Shown here: piece by piece, positions 21,135 to 33,995 of the stretch | Layout of the letters: each line of letters starts with the position of its first letter | Position numbering within the stretch: position 1 is the first letter of the stretch | DNA from: Cryptomeria japonica | Taxonomy: Eukaryota > Streptophyta > Pinopsida > Cupressales > Cupressaceae | DNA: 64,000 nt | Direction of reading: 5' to 3' | Assembly (NCBI RefSeq): GCF_030272615.1 | Contig: NC_081409.1 | Location: 240,950,332 to 241,014,331 of the forward strand | Notes under the pieces: model-generated | Told to the model about the DNA's origin: nothing | Databases searched by the model: none | Seen by the model: only the letters and a program-made list of their open reading frames with translations | Position numbers and translations under genes: made by a program

Positions 21135-22781
21135 TGGAGGGGAAAAAGTGAGACCAGGTGACTAGGACCTAATCCCACTTTTGCCAAAACATTGGGAATA
21201 CGAAAGAGCCTAGGGAGATAGCTCACTTTGGCTACGTCTTGTGAGAAAGAGAGAGCCAAGGATTATCTCTTAGGGTTTCTATTCCTCGTGTTGTATATGA
21301 AGAGAAGATGTGAAAAATAGGGTGTGATTGATCAACTAGACTAGGAGATGAACAATGAAGCATATATGAACTAAAATTGCAGAAGCTTGCAGGACTGAAA
21401 ATGAGATACCAAAAGAAGAGAAAGGGAAGGAATTTGGATGTGTACCTGGTATTTAAAAATGATCCAAACTGATCTGGATAGGGGTACCATGCCCCGTTCA
21501 TGTTTTTGCAAACAAGAAGCTACAACTGAGAGACTTCAATCTTGATGTTCTACCAAAATCCACCTCAAACTAGGAGGACCAGGGTGCCACACCCCTGTCC
21601 CAATGATTTCTAAACAAGTTTGATCTTTGGGACTGTGTCTTTGTGCTCTATCGGACCTGAAATTTGTAGCGACAATCGGATCCTATACCTACCCTATAAC
21701 TGAAAATAGAGTTTTGGGTGGTTATATAGGGTTTTTCCTTAGTCAAACCCTTATTTTAGTGATTTCCACCTCAACAAATTGTATAGTAAAATAGTGTGTG
21801 CAGGAATCTTGTGTGTGTGCAAGACCCTAAAATGAGAAAGATAAGAAACTAGAGTTACCCTACGCTTTGGAGAGTAAACCCTAAATGTATGTAAATGTAA
21901 ACGTAAATGAGAATGCTCCAAATCAAATATGCTAAATGATCTAAAGCATGAATGTAAATGTGAAAGTGAGTGTAAAGAAGCTCATACAAAGACATGAAAA
22001 TAACATGAAGCCATACAATCCCCAAGAGAGAGATATAAGCCACTTGATCTCCTATTATTCTTCAATGTCTTCAAGGCTCATAATTGATGATGAATGCTTG
22101 ATGAATACTTGATGAATGTTTTTGAATATTGTTGAAGACTCCACATAAGCTTCTCTTTCACTACATAGAAGGCTCCTTGTGATCGCTAGAAGACTTCACC
22201 AAAAACTCTTCCTTAGATTAGATCTTAGATTCCTTCAAATGAAGAAAGAGAGCTCTTATGTATGAAACCCTAGATCTTAATTTCATCTTTAGGCCAACCT
22301 AGGATTTGAATTTCCCACCAATTTCTTGGGGTTAAGCATTATTATATCATAGAATTATGCTCCCAAAATTTCGGGAAAAATGTCGAGGACCAAGTGCAAC
22401 TTGCGCTTGGTCCAACCAACTTTTCACCAAATTTTGAGGGTCTTAGATATGATGATATTAGAGTGAATCCCAAAGTTACAACTAATTTTGAGATGTTTTG
22501 ATATGCGAAATAAGGCCTTAAAGGTCAAAATAAGACATAATTAGGGTTTATGATTCAATGATTTATTGACGGAATAAAATAAAAAAGGGGCAGACTTAGG
22601 GTAAAGGGCCCAATTATATGATGTGGGAAGTGATGAAATATGACTTTAGATTTAATTTAATTAATTAATTAAATGCTTAAAGGGAAATTACAATGCAATA
22701 TGTAAACACACTAAGGAAGGTGCTAAACTAAGCGTAGAATTGTTCCACCCTAGCAAGGGTGTACAATTTACGATGCTATAT
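21135..22781 (-). repeat. LTR (5' LTR in the element's sense)
   Basis: This longer copy lies directly next to the primer-binding site. Shared landmarks include CGAAAGAGCCTAGGGAGATA, AAGCCACTTGATCTCCTATT and TTAATTAATTAATTAA near the right end. Confidence 0.9.
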
Positions 22782-25262
22782 AAATGTATAAGGTGTCCTA
22801 CACAATCTGTAGGAATGACAGAAACCACATTGATAAATCATAAACAATAAGCTATACAACTGAAGATATAAAAGGAGAAAGAGTATAATGAAAATCATAT
22901 CCTTCATTACCTGTTCAACATTGGGTTGATGCTTTATCTTCAGCTCTATTCTAGTTTACCTCATGTCTTTAGTCCTTTATCTCCTAGGTTCAAGTGTATC
23001 TACAAAATGTTCAGAGATTTGTTAGAGCTCGGGATATAAAATTCATCATATGTTACCAACAGTTGAGTAACTTAAAACATGTGAGCTATCAATTTAGTCC
23101 AACCATCATCAATATGTTAGATTTAGAAGCAAGGAATCAATGCAAAGAGAATGCCATGAGATAACAACAAATATCATGTTTTATTTAACGTGTTTATTTT
23201 ATGTGTAGATATAAGTATAGATACATAGTGCATTATTGATTCATCATAGAGCATGTGAGGTTAAATGAGGCTCCCACAAGGGTTGAGCCCAACCACGTGC
23301 TAATATGTCAATATAGATTCATAGAATAGGGACCCATCATCCATGACAGTGAAAATTTAGGATCACTGTCATGAATGATGTGTCCAATGGAACTATACTG
23401 GCATGTTAAAAATCCAAACAACCCTAATTGGGTCTCAATAATTATTGGCAGACATTTAAAACAGTGATTGTTGTCATCAATAATAGCAACCTATCACTAA
23501 GAATAAGAAGAAGAAAAAAGAGCAGTCACTTAATAGTTGCAGCCATCAAGACAGTCTCAAAGTACATAGTAGTCGTCAATGATTGATATTGACAAAGGGC
23601 ACTAATGGAAAATGATAAAGCAATGTAATATAGTTTGGAGTATAAATGAAAGAAGACATAGTGCACAAAAGCTTCAACAATTGGCATATGAAGAAGCATA
23701 ACAACTCCTATGCATGATGATAAGAGTAGTCCTTATGAGTAAAACATTGAATAACTAGTATTCATTTGAGGATGCAATCTCAGACATTACCACTATCAAA
23801 AAATAGTTAATGGAGTCTCAATAGTAACTAAACTTTCAAGAAGGCAGCCGTAAGGCATAAATGGTGGATAAAGTAGATGCAAAGAATAGAGAGCATCAAA
23901 GAGTTTGAAAACCCTTACCACAGTCCAAGACACAGTGAAAATTTGCAATCATAAGCATATGACTATTGTAATCATAGATGAAAGAAAAACTAAGAGTCAT
24001 AAATGTAGTCATGTCAATGTTTTCAACTTTTTAACACGCAACTATGGTATGGTTACTAAGGATAGTGTTTCCAACACCCTAAAGAACATTAAAGATCCAC
24101 AGCCACAGAGAATATAACAGTAATTCAAATGCATATCTTCATTGCTTTGACCTTAGGTCTGTGTTAGCATTTACCCATTGTGACAACCAGTACACTGGTA
24201 AAAAATAGTGAAAAGAACATCAAAATCTCTTCCCATCAAAGCTCTTCCCATATGGTCAAAAAAATAGATATGATGATATTGACTCAGTGATTGCAGAAGT
24301 CTTAAAACACACTCAAACATAGCAGCAAGAAAATGTATCATCTGACAGTGCACTCAAGGAAAGATAGAGGTCTAATATAGGGTTTGTGAACATATCAAGA
24401 TATACAATAACAATAAGCTTGAACAAAAGCTAAAAGACAAACATTGCTTCAATTCATTGATAGTAGGGATAAAGCCAAGAAACAAAAGCCATTGGGAATG
24501 ACAAGAGTTTCTTTACTTCAAAGGTTGTAGAACAATCGCTACAAATATCAAACAAGTCTAATATTGTCACAGTCATAAGGCATTAGAAGACAGTAAAAGA
24601 ACCTCAACATGATTGTAGACTGTTTAGGCCCTTTCATGCTCAAGGACAATATTGTAGCTCATATTTTTGAGTTTGTAGTAGCAACAACTCCTTTTTTCAA
24701 TAAAATAGCAACAAATTTCCTTCTTGTTACTTCTTGTTTGGTGTTGAATGAAAGATATTGATGATTTTTATGTGATTCATTCTTTGAATCCTTTAATGTT
24801 GTCTCTTTCAAGTAGTATTATTTCAAGATGATACATGGTTAATGCAGGTTATAGGTTGTGTAATCGGATTTTGATGAGTTTGTAGTTGTGAAGATAGTTT
24901 ATTTTCCTTCAAGTGAGATTTCTAATCAAGGCCTTTCTATGAAATATTTATGTATTCACATGTTCAATTGAGTTGTGAAGTATTCACAGTTATTTGTTGA
25001 AGGTTTTTGTGAGTTAAGTGATTGCAGGTTTTAGATTGATTGTAATACATAAAATCCAATAAGTGGTCTAATCTCAATCTAATAATAGTCCATATGAAAT
25101 AATACTTGGCATTATGGTTATTAGGGTATCATTACCATTATTGCAACATTACTTGTTAGTGATACAACTCTATTTATTAACATAATCAGCATACTAGTAT
25201 TCTAATAAATATGACAGAATTTATCTTTACTACTAGTTCATCTTGTGAGGAGAGGTGTGAGA
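22782..25262. other. Intergenic stretch without recognisable features
   Basis: The sequence is AT-rich with no long frame and no repeat shared with the rest of the window. It may be an old, unrecognised retrotransposon. Confidence 0.5.
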
Positions 25263-27743
25263 TGTAATGGAGGGGTGACAAGGGGCTCAAAGGTAGGTCA
25301 TTCTAGAATGACCCAAGTGGCATCTAGGACCCTAAGATCATTTACCTTGAGGATTCAAGGAAATTAGTTACATTCTCTACCTAACCTCACAAGATATTGT
25401 CAACTTGGGTGGTGCAGGAGCACCTAGTTTTGCTTATACTCTCCATTTTTAGTATTTTCATGCTTAAGTGTTTGTAAGTCTTGTAATAGGTTTTGAATGT
25501 TTTTATAGGTTATTTTTAGTCATTTCATAAGTTTTTGATCTCATTTTGTGCTTGAGAGATCAATTTTTGCTTCTTAGGGCTTGAATTGTCAATTTTGTGC
25601 TTCTAGGCCAAAAAGGGCTAAAAAGTGGAAAATTGCCTTATAGGCTTAGCCATGCTTTGGAAAGAATTGAAACATGTTTTGTGAGTTTTTTTAAACATTC
25701 CTAAGTTTCTAGGATGGATAGATAAGTTAGGTTGCTCAAAAATGTCATTTGGAGCAACAAAAGTTGTTTTCTTTGTTTGGAAAAGTTGTCATTTTTAAGA
25801 CAAGTTTGTAAAAGCAAACCCCCTTCAGCTTGTTGTCCATATAGGACCTCATAACTGAATCATGATGCTATAAATATTCCTCGCTCTTCTTTTTATAGAG
25901 TTGGTAATTGTATTTGAAGGAGATCCTCAATTAGAAATATGAAAATTTTTGGCTTTTAGTGGTTGTTGAACTCATTTTCTTGTGACAATTCGTACTGGAT
26001 AGTTTCCTTCCGTACTGTACTTCCTAGAGATTGATTTCAATGTACATTTAAATCATTTTATGTAATAGTTTCATTGGTTTTGCATTTGGAAGTTGGTTGT
26101 ACAAAATAGTTTCATTTTTGCTCCTTGACTACCCTGTCAAGGGTTTTGGTCTCCAAAATGTATCAACTTGTCTAAATCCAAGTTTGGGCTCCCATGGGTG
26201 GACTTAGACAAGTTTTATTGCACATTTATAGTGTAAATATTCAATATTTTGGCCAAGGTTGTGCAAAGGAAGTGCTCTTGATCATATGCTAGGCAAGTTG
26301 GAGATGGATTTGGCTAGCAATGTGAATAAAACCAAACTTGTTTGTGCTCAAAGACCAATTTGAGTGAGAAAACTTGAGACAGAGGTTTGCAATAGTATTC
26401 TTGGAGTTGTAGATGTATTTAGAGCTCCAAACAGTGTGTATTTCATCTTGAAAATGTGTTGAGTTGTGGCTGGCAGCAAGTACCCAGTTTTGAGAATTTA
26501 TTGTCTTTTTGAATCCAAGTATGCTTTATGAACATATTCATGCTTTGGCATCTCGTGACAAGTACTAAAAAAGTTTCTTGGAGGTTGATATATGCATTGG
26601 TGAAGTTTTCCATGAATATATAACCTTGCAAAGTGCAGATAAGACAGTGATTTGACAGTGACAACACTTTTAACAGTCATTTTATTGTTGTATGGCAAGT
26701 GTTTGGTGTAATGTCATGCAGGGAAGAGTTGGAGAATAGTTCAAAATGATGTGGCAGAGTTTTTACAAGAGTTTGGAGGCTTGGTTTGTGGTGTAAGAGT
26801 GAGTTCCTTTGTTTCATGAGCAAAACCCTCTCAAAACCCTACTTTATAGGCTAAAAATGTGGACAGTCATTAAGACTATCTTCTCAGGAGCCAAAACCAT
26901 AAAAATCCTTAAGTTTAGACCTTGTTGACACCTCCCGAGTCAGGTTCCAAGTTTGTCTTGGCCATCATTTCCCTATGCAAGAAAAGTTCACCCAATTAGG
27001 CCTCCACGGGCTAGTAGCCTTTTAGCCTTGTTTTCACTAAAAGTTGAACCCGATTGCCCCAAGGGTGTATGAACCTTCCAAACTTGTGAAAAATAGTTGA
27101 AAGACACACAATGGGCCTATTTCAATCAATTTGGACAATTAAGACATAATTTTGGGGTGTGGACCTATGGTGGAGGATTTGAGCAACATTGAGGAATATA
27201 AGCTTGAGCAAGGGAGTATAACACACAATGGGGTGGTTGTTTGAGAAGAGGTGTGAGTGTTGAAGGTTGTTGTTGCAAACACTAATTGAAAACAAAAGGA
27301 AAAGTATATCCTTTGGGTCCACTTGATAGATTAAACCAAATTAGACCTATTGAGCAACTTCTCACTCAATCTCCCTATCATTGGGAGAAATAAGACATGA
27401 TGGATAAGCTACCATGTGCTGCCAAGTGGAGCAAGAAGGTAATAGAAGCCAATATCTCTTGGGCTTGGTGTAGAAATGGCTCCAAGCAAACCCTTCATGC
27501 CTCTTTCCCCGACTCTTATGTGTTGTAGGATTATTAATTGATTAAGAATGAAATATTGTCTAACCCTAACAATAAGTTGAATATATATTTGTGTATATGC
27601 TCCCATATTTTGTGTGCATGATCTATATATAATATTTCATTATGTTAAGAAAGATATTATTTGGTAAGTTTCATTCCCTAGCCCTAATTTGTGTAATTTA
27701 TGATTTTAGGTTAAATTTATTGATTTAGGAAGTGGACATTACA
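25263..27743 (+). repeat. Chromovirus 5' LTR
   Basis: It begins TGTAATGGAGGGG and ends GGACATTACA, so the ends form a perfect 7-bp inverted repeat (TGTAATG/CATTACA). A primer site follows directly. No second copy is in the window, so the left boundary rests on the inverted end only. Confidence 0.65.
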
Positions 27744-27745
27744 AT

Positions 27746-27757
27746 TTGTATCAGAGC
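27746..27757 (+). promoter_or_regulatory. Primer-binding site, tRNA-iMet type
   Basis: TTGTATCAGAGC differs by one base from the standard plant TGGTATCAGAGC and lies two bases after the LTR end. Confidence 0.75.
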
Positions 27758-27777
27758 ATAATCCTATCATTTTTATG

Positions 27778-29150
27778 AAGAGTAGTCAATGCAAACCTAC
27801 CAAATAAGGGGATCTACTTCCATCATGGGCGAGAAACTGTGCAACAAAATGAGGGCCTTCATGGAACAAACCAATCAACTCCTCATTAATCAAAACAAAA
27901 AATTTGAAAGAACAAATCAAATTCTCCTCCAAGCCATCTAAAGGATAATTAACAATAAGTATAGATCTAATATTCTCTTTTCTCATGCTTTTATTCCTTG
28001 ATAATGAATCATAAAGTTTGATCCAAAATGTTGACATATAGATATTTACATGGTTGAATCCAAAAAAATCAATAACAAAATATTTATGGACTATGGAAAT
28101 TTTATATTTATATTTTAGATTTAATCAAAACTATGGGAGGGATACTCATTCGAATCACTCTGAAAATGATCATCCCATAAAGGCATCAACACCTAGACCC
28201 AAAATACCCCCTTTCTTGCCAAGGGAAGAACACCTGCTAGAAGAAGAAGTAAATCAAGCATTAGATAATGTAGAGGATCTTTCTGAAATATATTTTAGAT
28301 TAGACACCAACGTAAGAAATAATGTATCCTTTGGAGATTATTGTGAGGCAAAAACTTGAGTTACCCCTAAAAGGAGAAGAGGGGACCCCAACAGAGATCT
28401 AAAATAAATGGTAAATAAGATTACCCTTCTACATTTGATGGATTCAGGAAATTTATAGCATGATCATGTATCCAAAAACTAGGGACCTATATGTTACTTA
28501 GTCCTATGATAGAAGAAAATACCATTGAGATCATTATACTCCATCTAGTAGGGATAACTCGTGATTGGTGGCACCATGACCTTATTACTCAGGGTCACCA
28601 ACAAATAACTACCTATGATGAATTCACCCAAAAATTTATCACAAGGTTCAATCAAAAACATCTCGAGTGGTATTTCAAGGAGCTCACTCAACTAAGGCAA
28701 TATGGAACTATAAAAGACTATGCTATTGATCCCAAAAAAGTAGTTGTGATGGTACTAAAAATCTCCCAAACAAGACCCACATATTTATTTGTAGAAGGAC
28801 TAAAAGAATCAATCAAGAGTATAGTTAGTGCCCTAGATCCACCAAACTTAGAAGAAGCAATTCAACGGGTCATGAAATTTGAGACAAGCCCCCCTCAAGA
28901 GAAAAGTCTAAAAAAATTCTCTCAAAATCACACACTAAGTATCCTCATAAATATGAAGGACATAGGAAAGAATATAGGGGAAGGACATGTTTCTTCTACA
29001 ATGAGAAATGGAAGACCAAACGTAAATGCCAAACAAAAGATGCCCAAAAACAAAGAGATGAACTAAGGAGAAAGAACTTGTGTTTTAAATGCAAAGAACC
29101 ATGGGGACAAAACACCAATGCAAAGGAGGTTAAATGCACAAAATAAAAGC
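27778..29150 (+). pseudogene. Chromovirus gag
   Basis: The retrotransposon gag domain is clear at 28491-28900 (LHLVGITRDWWHHDL, FTQKFITRFNQKH, LTQLRQYGTIKDY, LFVEGLKESIKS). A frameshift near 29060 leads to a zinc-knuckle remnant, CFKCKEPWGQN, in which the expected His is gone. Upstream frames (28054-28359) form the N-terminal part. Stops separate the pieces. Confidence 0.8.
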
Positions 29151-29199
29151 AAAATCTGGTGAGGAAACATATGTAAACCCTAACAAAAGGGCAAGATTT

Positions 29200-29620
29200 G
29201 ATGATGAAGAACACGAAATTTTAGCTACCATTTTTCAAAACTCTAAACACTGACCCTTTAGAATCAAAGGCACTCTAAAAGGGCATAAGTTAATTGCTCT
29301 AGTAAATAGGTGGGCCTCCCAAAAATTTATTAACAAGAATCTAGTGTAAAAAATGAAGTTAGAAATCAAGGAGCTTAAATGGTTCAAAGTAGCCCTCACA
29401 AATGAACACATGGCTGAACACACCAAAATCATTCCCCAATTTGAAATCACTATGGGAAAACACAACATCAAAGGGGACTTCTATGCAGTAACACTAGGAA
29501 ATGATGTGATTTTGGGAACCCATTGGATACACTCTTTGGGATGCTTCACCATGGACCTTCCAAATCTATAAATTTGCTTCCAACACAATGGGCAAGAGGT
29601 CATTTTAAAATGACTACCTG
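29200..29620 (+). pseudogene. Chromovirus protease remnant
   Basis: The frame reads LIALVNRWASQKFINKNLV where ALVDSGATHNFI is typical, so the catalytic Asp, Ser and Gly are all changed. TLGNDVILGTHWIHSLG is the conserved second half. It is inactive. Confidence 0.75.
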
Positions 29621-29799
29621 ATGGCTCTCCAAGAATGGTTTCAAGAACAAGAATGGAAATAATCCTTAGACATGGCGAAGGGGAATGGGTTGCACAATGC
29701 ATGATCCTAGATAAATCTTCTCCCCAAAAGAAATCAATCCACATAGATATACTCCCTATTTTGAGATGGCACAAGAATTTTTTTGATGATCTATTCCTT

Positions 29800-30224
29800 T
29801 GGGACTTACCCTAAGAAGAGAATTTGAACTAACTATATAATTGGAAGTAGTAGCCAAACAGGTGATCACCACTCCTTATAGACATACCCGCAAATTCAAG
29901 GAAGAAATTGAAAAGACCATAAAAGAATTATTAGAAATGGGACAAATTCAACCAAGTTCCAGTCATTTCACATCTTTTGTAGTACTAGTAAAAAAGAAAT
30001 ATGGTACAACAAGGATGTGTATAGATTATAGAGCTCTAAACAAGAAGAAAATTAAAAACCATTATCCTATACCAAGGATAGGTGAATTAATTGATGAAAT
30101 TCAGAGAGTCTTGTATTTCTCCAAGATTGAACTGTGATTGGGATACCACCAAATAAAAATGAGAGAAGAAGATGAACCTAAGAGTGCCTTTAGGTGTCAT
30201 TATGGGCATTTCAAATTCCTAGTC
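29800..30224 (+). pseudogene. Chromovirus reverse transcriptase, 5' half
   Basis: VITTPYRHTRKFKEEIEK, LLEMGQIQPSSSHFTSF, MCIDYRALNKKKIKNHYPIPR and FSKIEL*LGYHQIKM are reverse-transcriptase boxes 1-3. The catalytic Asp of FSKIDL is Glu and is followed by a stop. The frame stops at HFKFLVLP exactly where the 30230-40440 insertion begins. Confidence 0.9.
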
Positions 30225-30229
30225 CTACC
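30225..30229 (+). repeat. Left 5-bp target duplication CTACC
   Basis: It is identical to 40441-40445. Removing 30230-40445 restores reverse-transcriptase reading LVLP-FGLTNAP. Confidence 0.95.
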
Positions 30230-32106
30230 TGTAATGCCCCACCAGGAACCCCAAAGGAATAACCACACAATTAAGCTACTAAGGGTGAAATAAAAAAAAT
30301 ATAAAGTTTAATTCACATTAAGTGCTTTAATTACTACATTGCACATTAATAACACAAGCAGAAGACTAACACAAGAATTCCTAAAGGGTTACCAATGAAG
30401 AATTATACGAAAGTTAAATTCCAAAATAAAGATTAATCCAATTATCCATCAATTACTTATTGAACACAATAAACCATATTTACATAACAGATTTCATCAT
30501 TGAAACATTGAAAGTATTACAATATAAATTTCTCTTCAATAGAGCATTTGCACAAAGCATAAGGATAACTGAGATAATAACATCCATTAACTTAAGATTA
30601 CATTATTCATCAAATACATAGCTTCCAATAATACATATAAAATTTACATCATTACCAATTACGAGGAACTACATAAATCCATTGATACAAATGACCACAT
30701 AGGTCTCAAAAGTACAATAATCTCCAACATGAGATGATACACGTATCACGAACCACAGGAATACCTGCAAAGCCAATCCTTGCATGAAGGCACGAACAAA
30801 TACATCCGATGGGAAGTGACACTACCACCCGACCATGTGACCCCAAAACAGAATCACCCCACCATGCTAAGAGATAGCAGAAGACCCTCAAGCAAGAAAA
30901 AGCAAAACATGGTCGACAATACAAGTGTGACTCCACAATACTCCAAGTGAACTCAATATCACAATACACTAGTGACCCTAAGGAGAAAGTGTCATTGCAT
31001 AGCTTATGATGGTTACCCTCGGTAGGCCTCCATAGGTCCCGGCCCCCAACCTGGGTTATCCTCATAACCTTTCCCGAGCCCCCGATTCCATCTAAGTCTC
31101 ATGCGAACCCTACCAACCCTTCGTGAAGACAATGTGGTTGGTTTTCCATTCCAAGCCTTCCCACTACATCTTGAGTCTTTACGAGCACTCAACCATGTGT
31201 GGGGTACAATATCTTATTTAATGTTAAAAACTACCCACCCCCTAATCAATTATTAGGTTATCACTTATTATCTCACTTTTGAAGGGTTATCTAGCCAACC
31301 ACTTTGAGCATGGCCCCCACTCGAAAGCCACTCACTCATAGGGCACTATATGAACATGGTCACTCTACAAGGACCCTATGGTGAAATAGACAACCATAAC
31401 ACCACTACAAAAATATTGGTGACCAAAAACAGAGTCGTACTAACCCTTGGTTAACCATAAGGAATAAGCACAATATGGTTAAAACAACAAGGTCATAAAT
31501 ACAACACCTGATTAAGAGGTAAAATGAACACCACAACATGATGACTAAACATTGACAAGAAATTGTAATGAAATAAGCCCCTTGCAAGAAATGTCAAATT
31601 CACTAAGACCTTACTCAAATAATATTTTGAAATTAATAACATCAAGTACATTTGAAATTCGACATTAAAATTTAATAAAACACAACCATGTTGATTAAGA
31701 GAAAATCAAGTCATCATTAATCTAATAATACTAGAAATCTAACTAATCACAAATAATCAATTTATCTCTTTTCAATTTGAACAAGCAAAAGTCATAATAA
31801 CTTAATGAATAAAATACCCCACATTAAATAATACATCTTTCCAACGACGTCATTCAATTTTTATATTCCAATAAAATAATCCTAATAAAATAATAAAAAT
31901 TCATATTAAATATATATATGAAAATATAAATATATGAATCATATTAAAATATTTAACCGATTTTCATTGGAGAATTAAAAAGAAGCGCTCTGCAACTAGG
32001 GCACATTTTTCGAGGGTGTCACTGGTTGCAGACCGCCACAGCATGCGAGGGCTCCTTGGCTTCACTGGGTAGCCATCGAACATTAATTGCAAGCCTTCCA
32101 CAACTA

Positions 32107-33944
32107 ATGGAGGAAAATAAAGGAGGCCAAAATGATGATAAACAACACAACAATCTTCATGCCGCCGAGAACGAGCGCTCGAGACGGAAGACCTTCAACC
32201 AGGCAGTGGAGGGCAAATGGTTTCTTTTCCCTGCTGATGCAAAATTTGAGGCAGTGACACAGCATGAAGATGAAGCCCATATCTCGCGAGAAGAAGGTGA
32301 GGTTTCCCCCTCCAATCACATCATCGTTAAACCCAATGGTTCAATGTTTTCTGCTATTTCCTCTGAGATTTCTAGGCTTAGGGACTCGGCTATTTTTTTG
32401 TCGCTTTTGATGTAAATAAAGTACCATCTCGTCGATATATGAATAAATGGCTGCAAGATGTGTGGGTCAATAAGTTTGGGTTTCATTTTTCATTTTGCAG
32501 AATGATTCAAAAGGGTCTTTTCTTAAATTTTTCTAATAATAAGGAAAGCCAAAGCAAAATTGTTAATAAACAGTACTGGTCTATGGGGAATTCAACTTTC
32601 AGGGTAGTACATTGGGACCCTGAGTCTTGTAACGATGAAATTCTTGCCCTCTCTAGTCCAAAATGGATAACTATAAAAAATATCCCCCCTTTTCTCTGGT
32701 CTTGTATAGATAGGATTGTTGAACCCTTGGGCAAAGTTGTAAAAATTGATTCCTCCCCCTTGGTTCTTCCACATCTTGATGCTAGATTACTCATAGCCCT
32801 AAATTTGGGTCCTGAATAACCCACCAAAATTGGTATTTGCTTTGATAATAAAACCTTATGTTTCCCAATTGAGTACATGGGTGGTATAGATGCCTGCCAT
32901 TATTGTAAATTGAGTGGTCACTTTAGAAGTAGATGCCCATTACTGGTTAAGAAAAATATCAGGGCCAAAAACCCCTCCTCTGGTCCACCCTCCGAACCCC
33001 CAGCTGCTCCCTTCGAACCTCCTCCGACTATCTCTGCTCACTCTCATCCCCCCACTCCTCCCACATCTAACATCTTCCCCCCACCACTGACTATCCCTCA
33101 CCCTCCCGATCCCCCCCCTTCCTCTTCATCTCCCTTGATGGTTGTTTCTATTCTGAACTACAATAATGCTATTAAGGATGCCCTATCCACTGATCAATCC
33201 CCCCCCTTTGACCTCTATGAGCTTGTTGATAACCCTGAATTTCACTCGAGCCCGAGATCCCAGACTGCTCAATAACTTGTGTTGGAAAAATTGAGAAGAG
33301 TTGTTGAGGCTAAAAAGGTTCTTGAGAAAGATCTTCATAAGAAGAAATTGGAAATTGAAGCCTCCTCATGGCAGATGCCTGGCCTTGAGGGTTTGGATAG
33401 GGGTGCTCCACCTATATTAGATACCCCTAGCAGTGCCTCTGGACAAGGCCTTGAATTGGCTGCATTTAGGGGACCTGCTGAAGAAACTAAAATTGATGAG
33501 ATTAATCCTTCTACCCTAGATTTGAAGGATTGTGGGTACAATCCTACTGTGGGTGAGGTCTTGTTATATCCTCTAGGTGCATCCAATGGGTCAGAGGCCT
33601 CTATGCGAGACCCTGGTAGTAGTACATATTGTACTTCTAGCACCCTTATTGATGCCATGAATGCAGAGCAGACAGTGACACAAGGCAATGGGATCAACAT
33701 GGATTCCCTTACTCCTGGGTGCACCAATTTTGAGCAAGGCTTGGTAGGAACATCAGAGGGTTTCACTATGGTCAAATACAGGAAATACAAAAGGAAGAGA
33801 TACCCCAAAAATACCAAAGATAGCTCCTCTAGGAAGGAATCCCTTGGCTCCAAACAGATATCTGAGGCAAGGAAAAAGAGAGGTAGACCCTGTTCCTCTA
33901 TTACATTTGATGGAAACAGACATCTGAGGCAAGGAATGGCCTAA
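32107..33944 (+). pseudogene. LINE-3 ORF1 (DUF4283-like RNA-binding protein with zinc knuckle)
   Basis: The first part (MEENKGGQNDDKQHNN..., EGKWFLFPADAKFEAV) shifts frame near 32405, where FDVNKVPSRRYMNKWLQDVW continues the DUF4283-like fold to about 32820. An in-frame TAA at 32817 and another at 33273 break the rest. CHYCKLSGHFRSRC at 32893-32934 is a perfect CCHC knuckle, followed by a Pro/Ser-rich stretch and a basic tail (RKYKRKRYPK). In plant L1s this protein coats the RNA. The ORF2 start is 52 bp downstream, unlike the overlap in LINE-1. Confidence 0.8.
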
Positions 33945-33995
33945 ATGTTTTGAGGGATTTAAATCCCAAATGGACACCACCCAATAAAGTTAGCC

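Larger units (their letters stand above)
14871..22781 (-). mobile_element. LTR retrotransposon with Gag/protease-like coding only (non-autonomous)
   Basis: Two long direct repeats (14871-16482 and 21135-22781) flank 4.65 kb. In the minus-strand sense the order is LTR, primer site, repetitive Gag-like region, retropepsin, G-patch-like tail, LTR. No reverse transcriptase, RNase H or integrase motif is present, so it would depend on a partner element. The LTRs have diverged by indels (about 100 bp missing in the left one), so it is old. No clear target duplication is visible; the last bases of the LTR in sense are CCCCTCCA. Confidence 0.85.

Noticed and set aside
30706-31065. 119-codon minus-strand frame in the LTR-like block
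   Set aside because: No domain, and the related block at 43000-43400 does not keep it open.
33335-33853. 172-codon minus-strand frame
   Set aside because: It is a shadow of LINE-3 ORF1, with no motif of its own.
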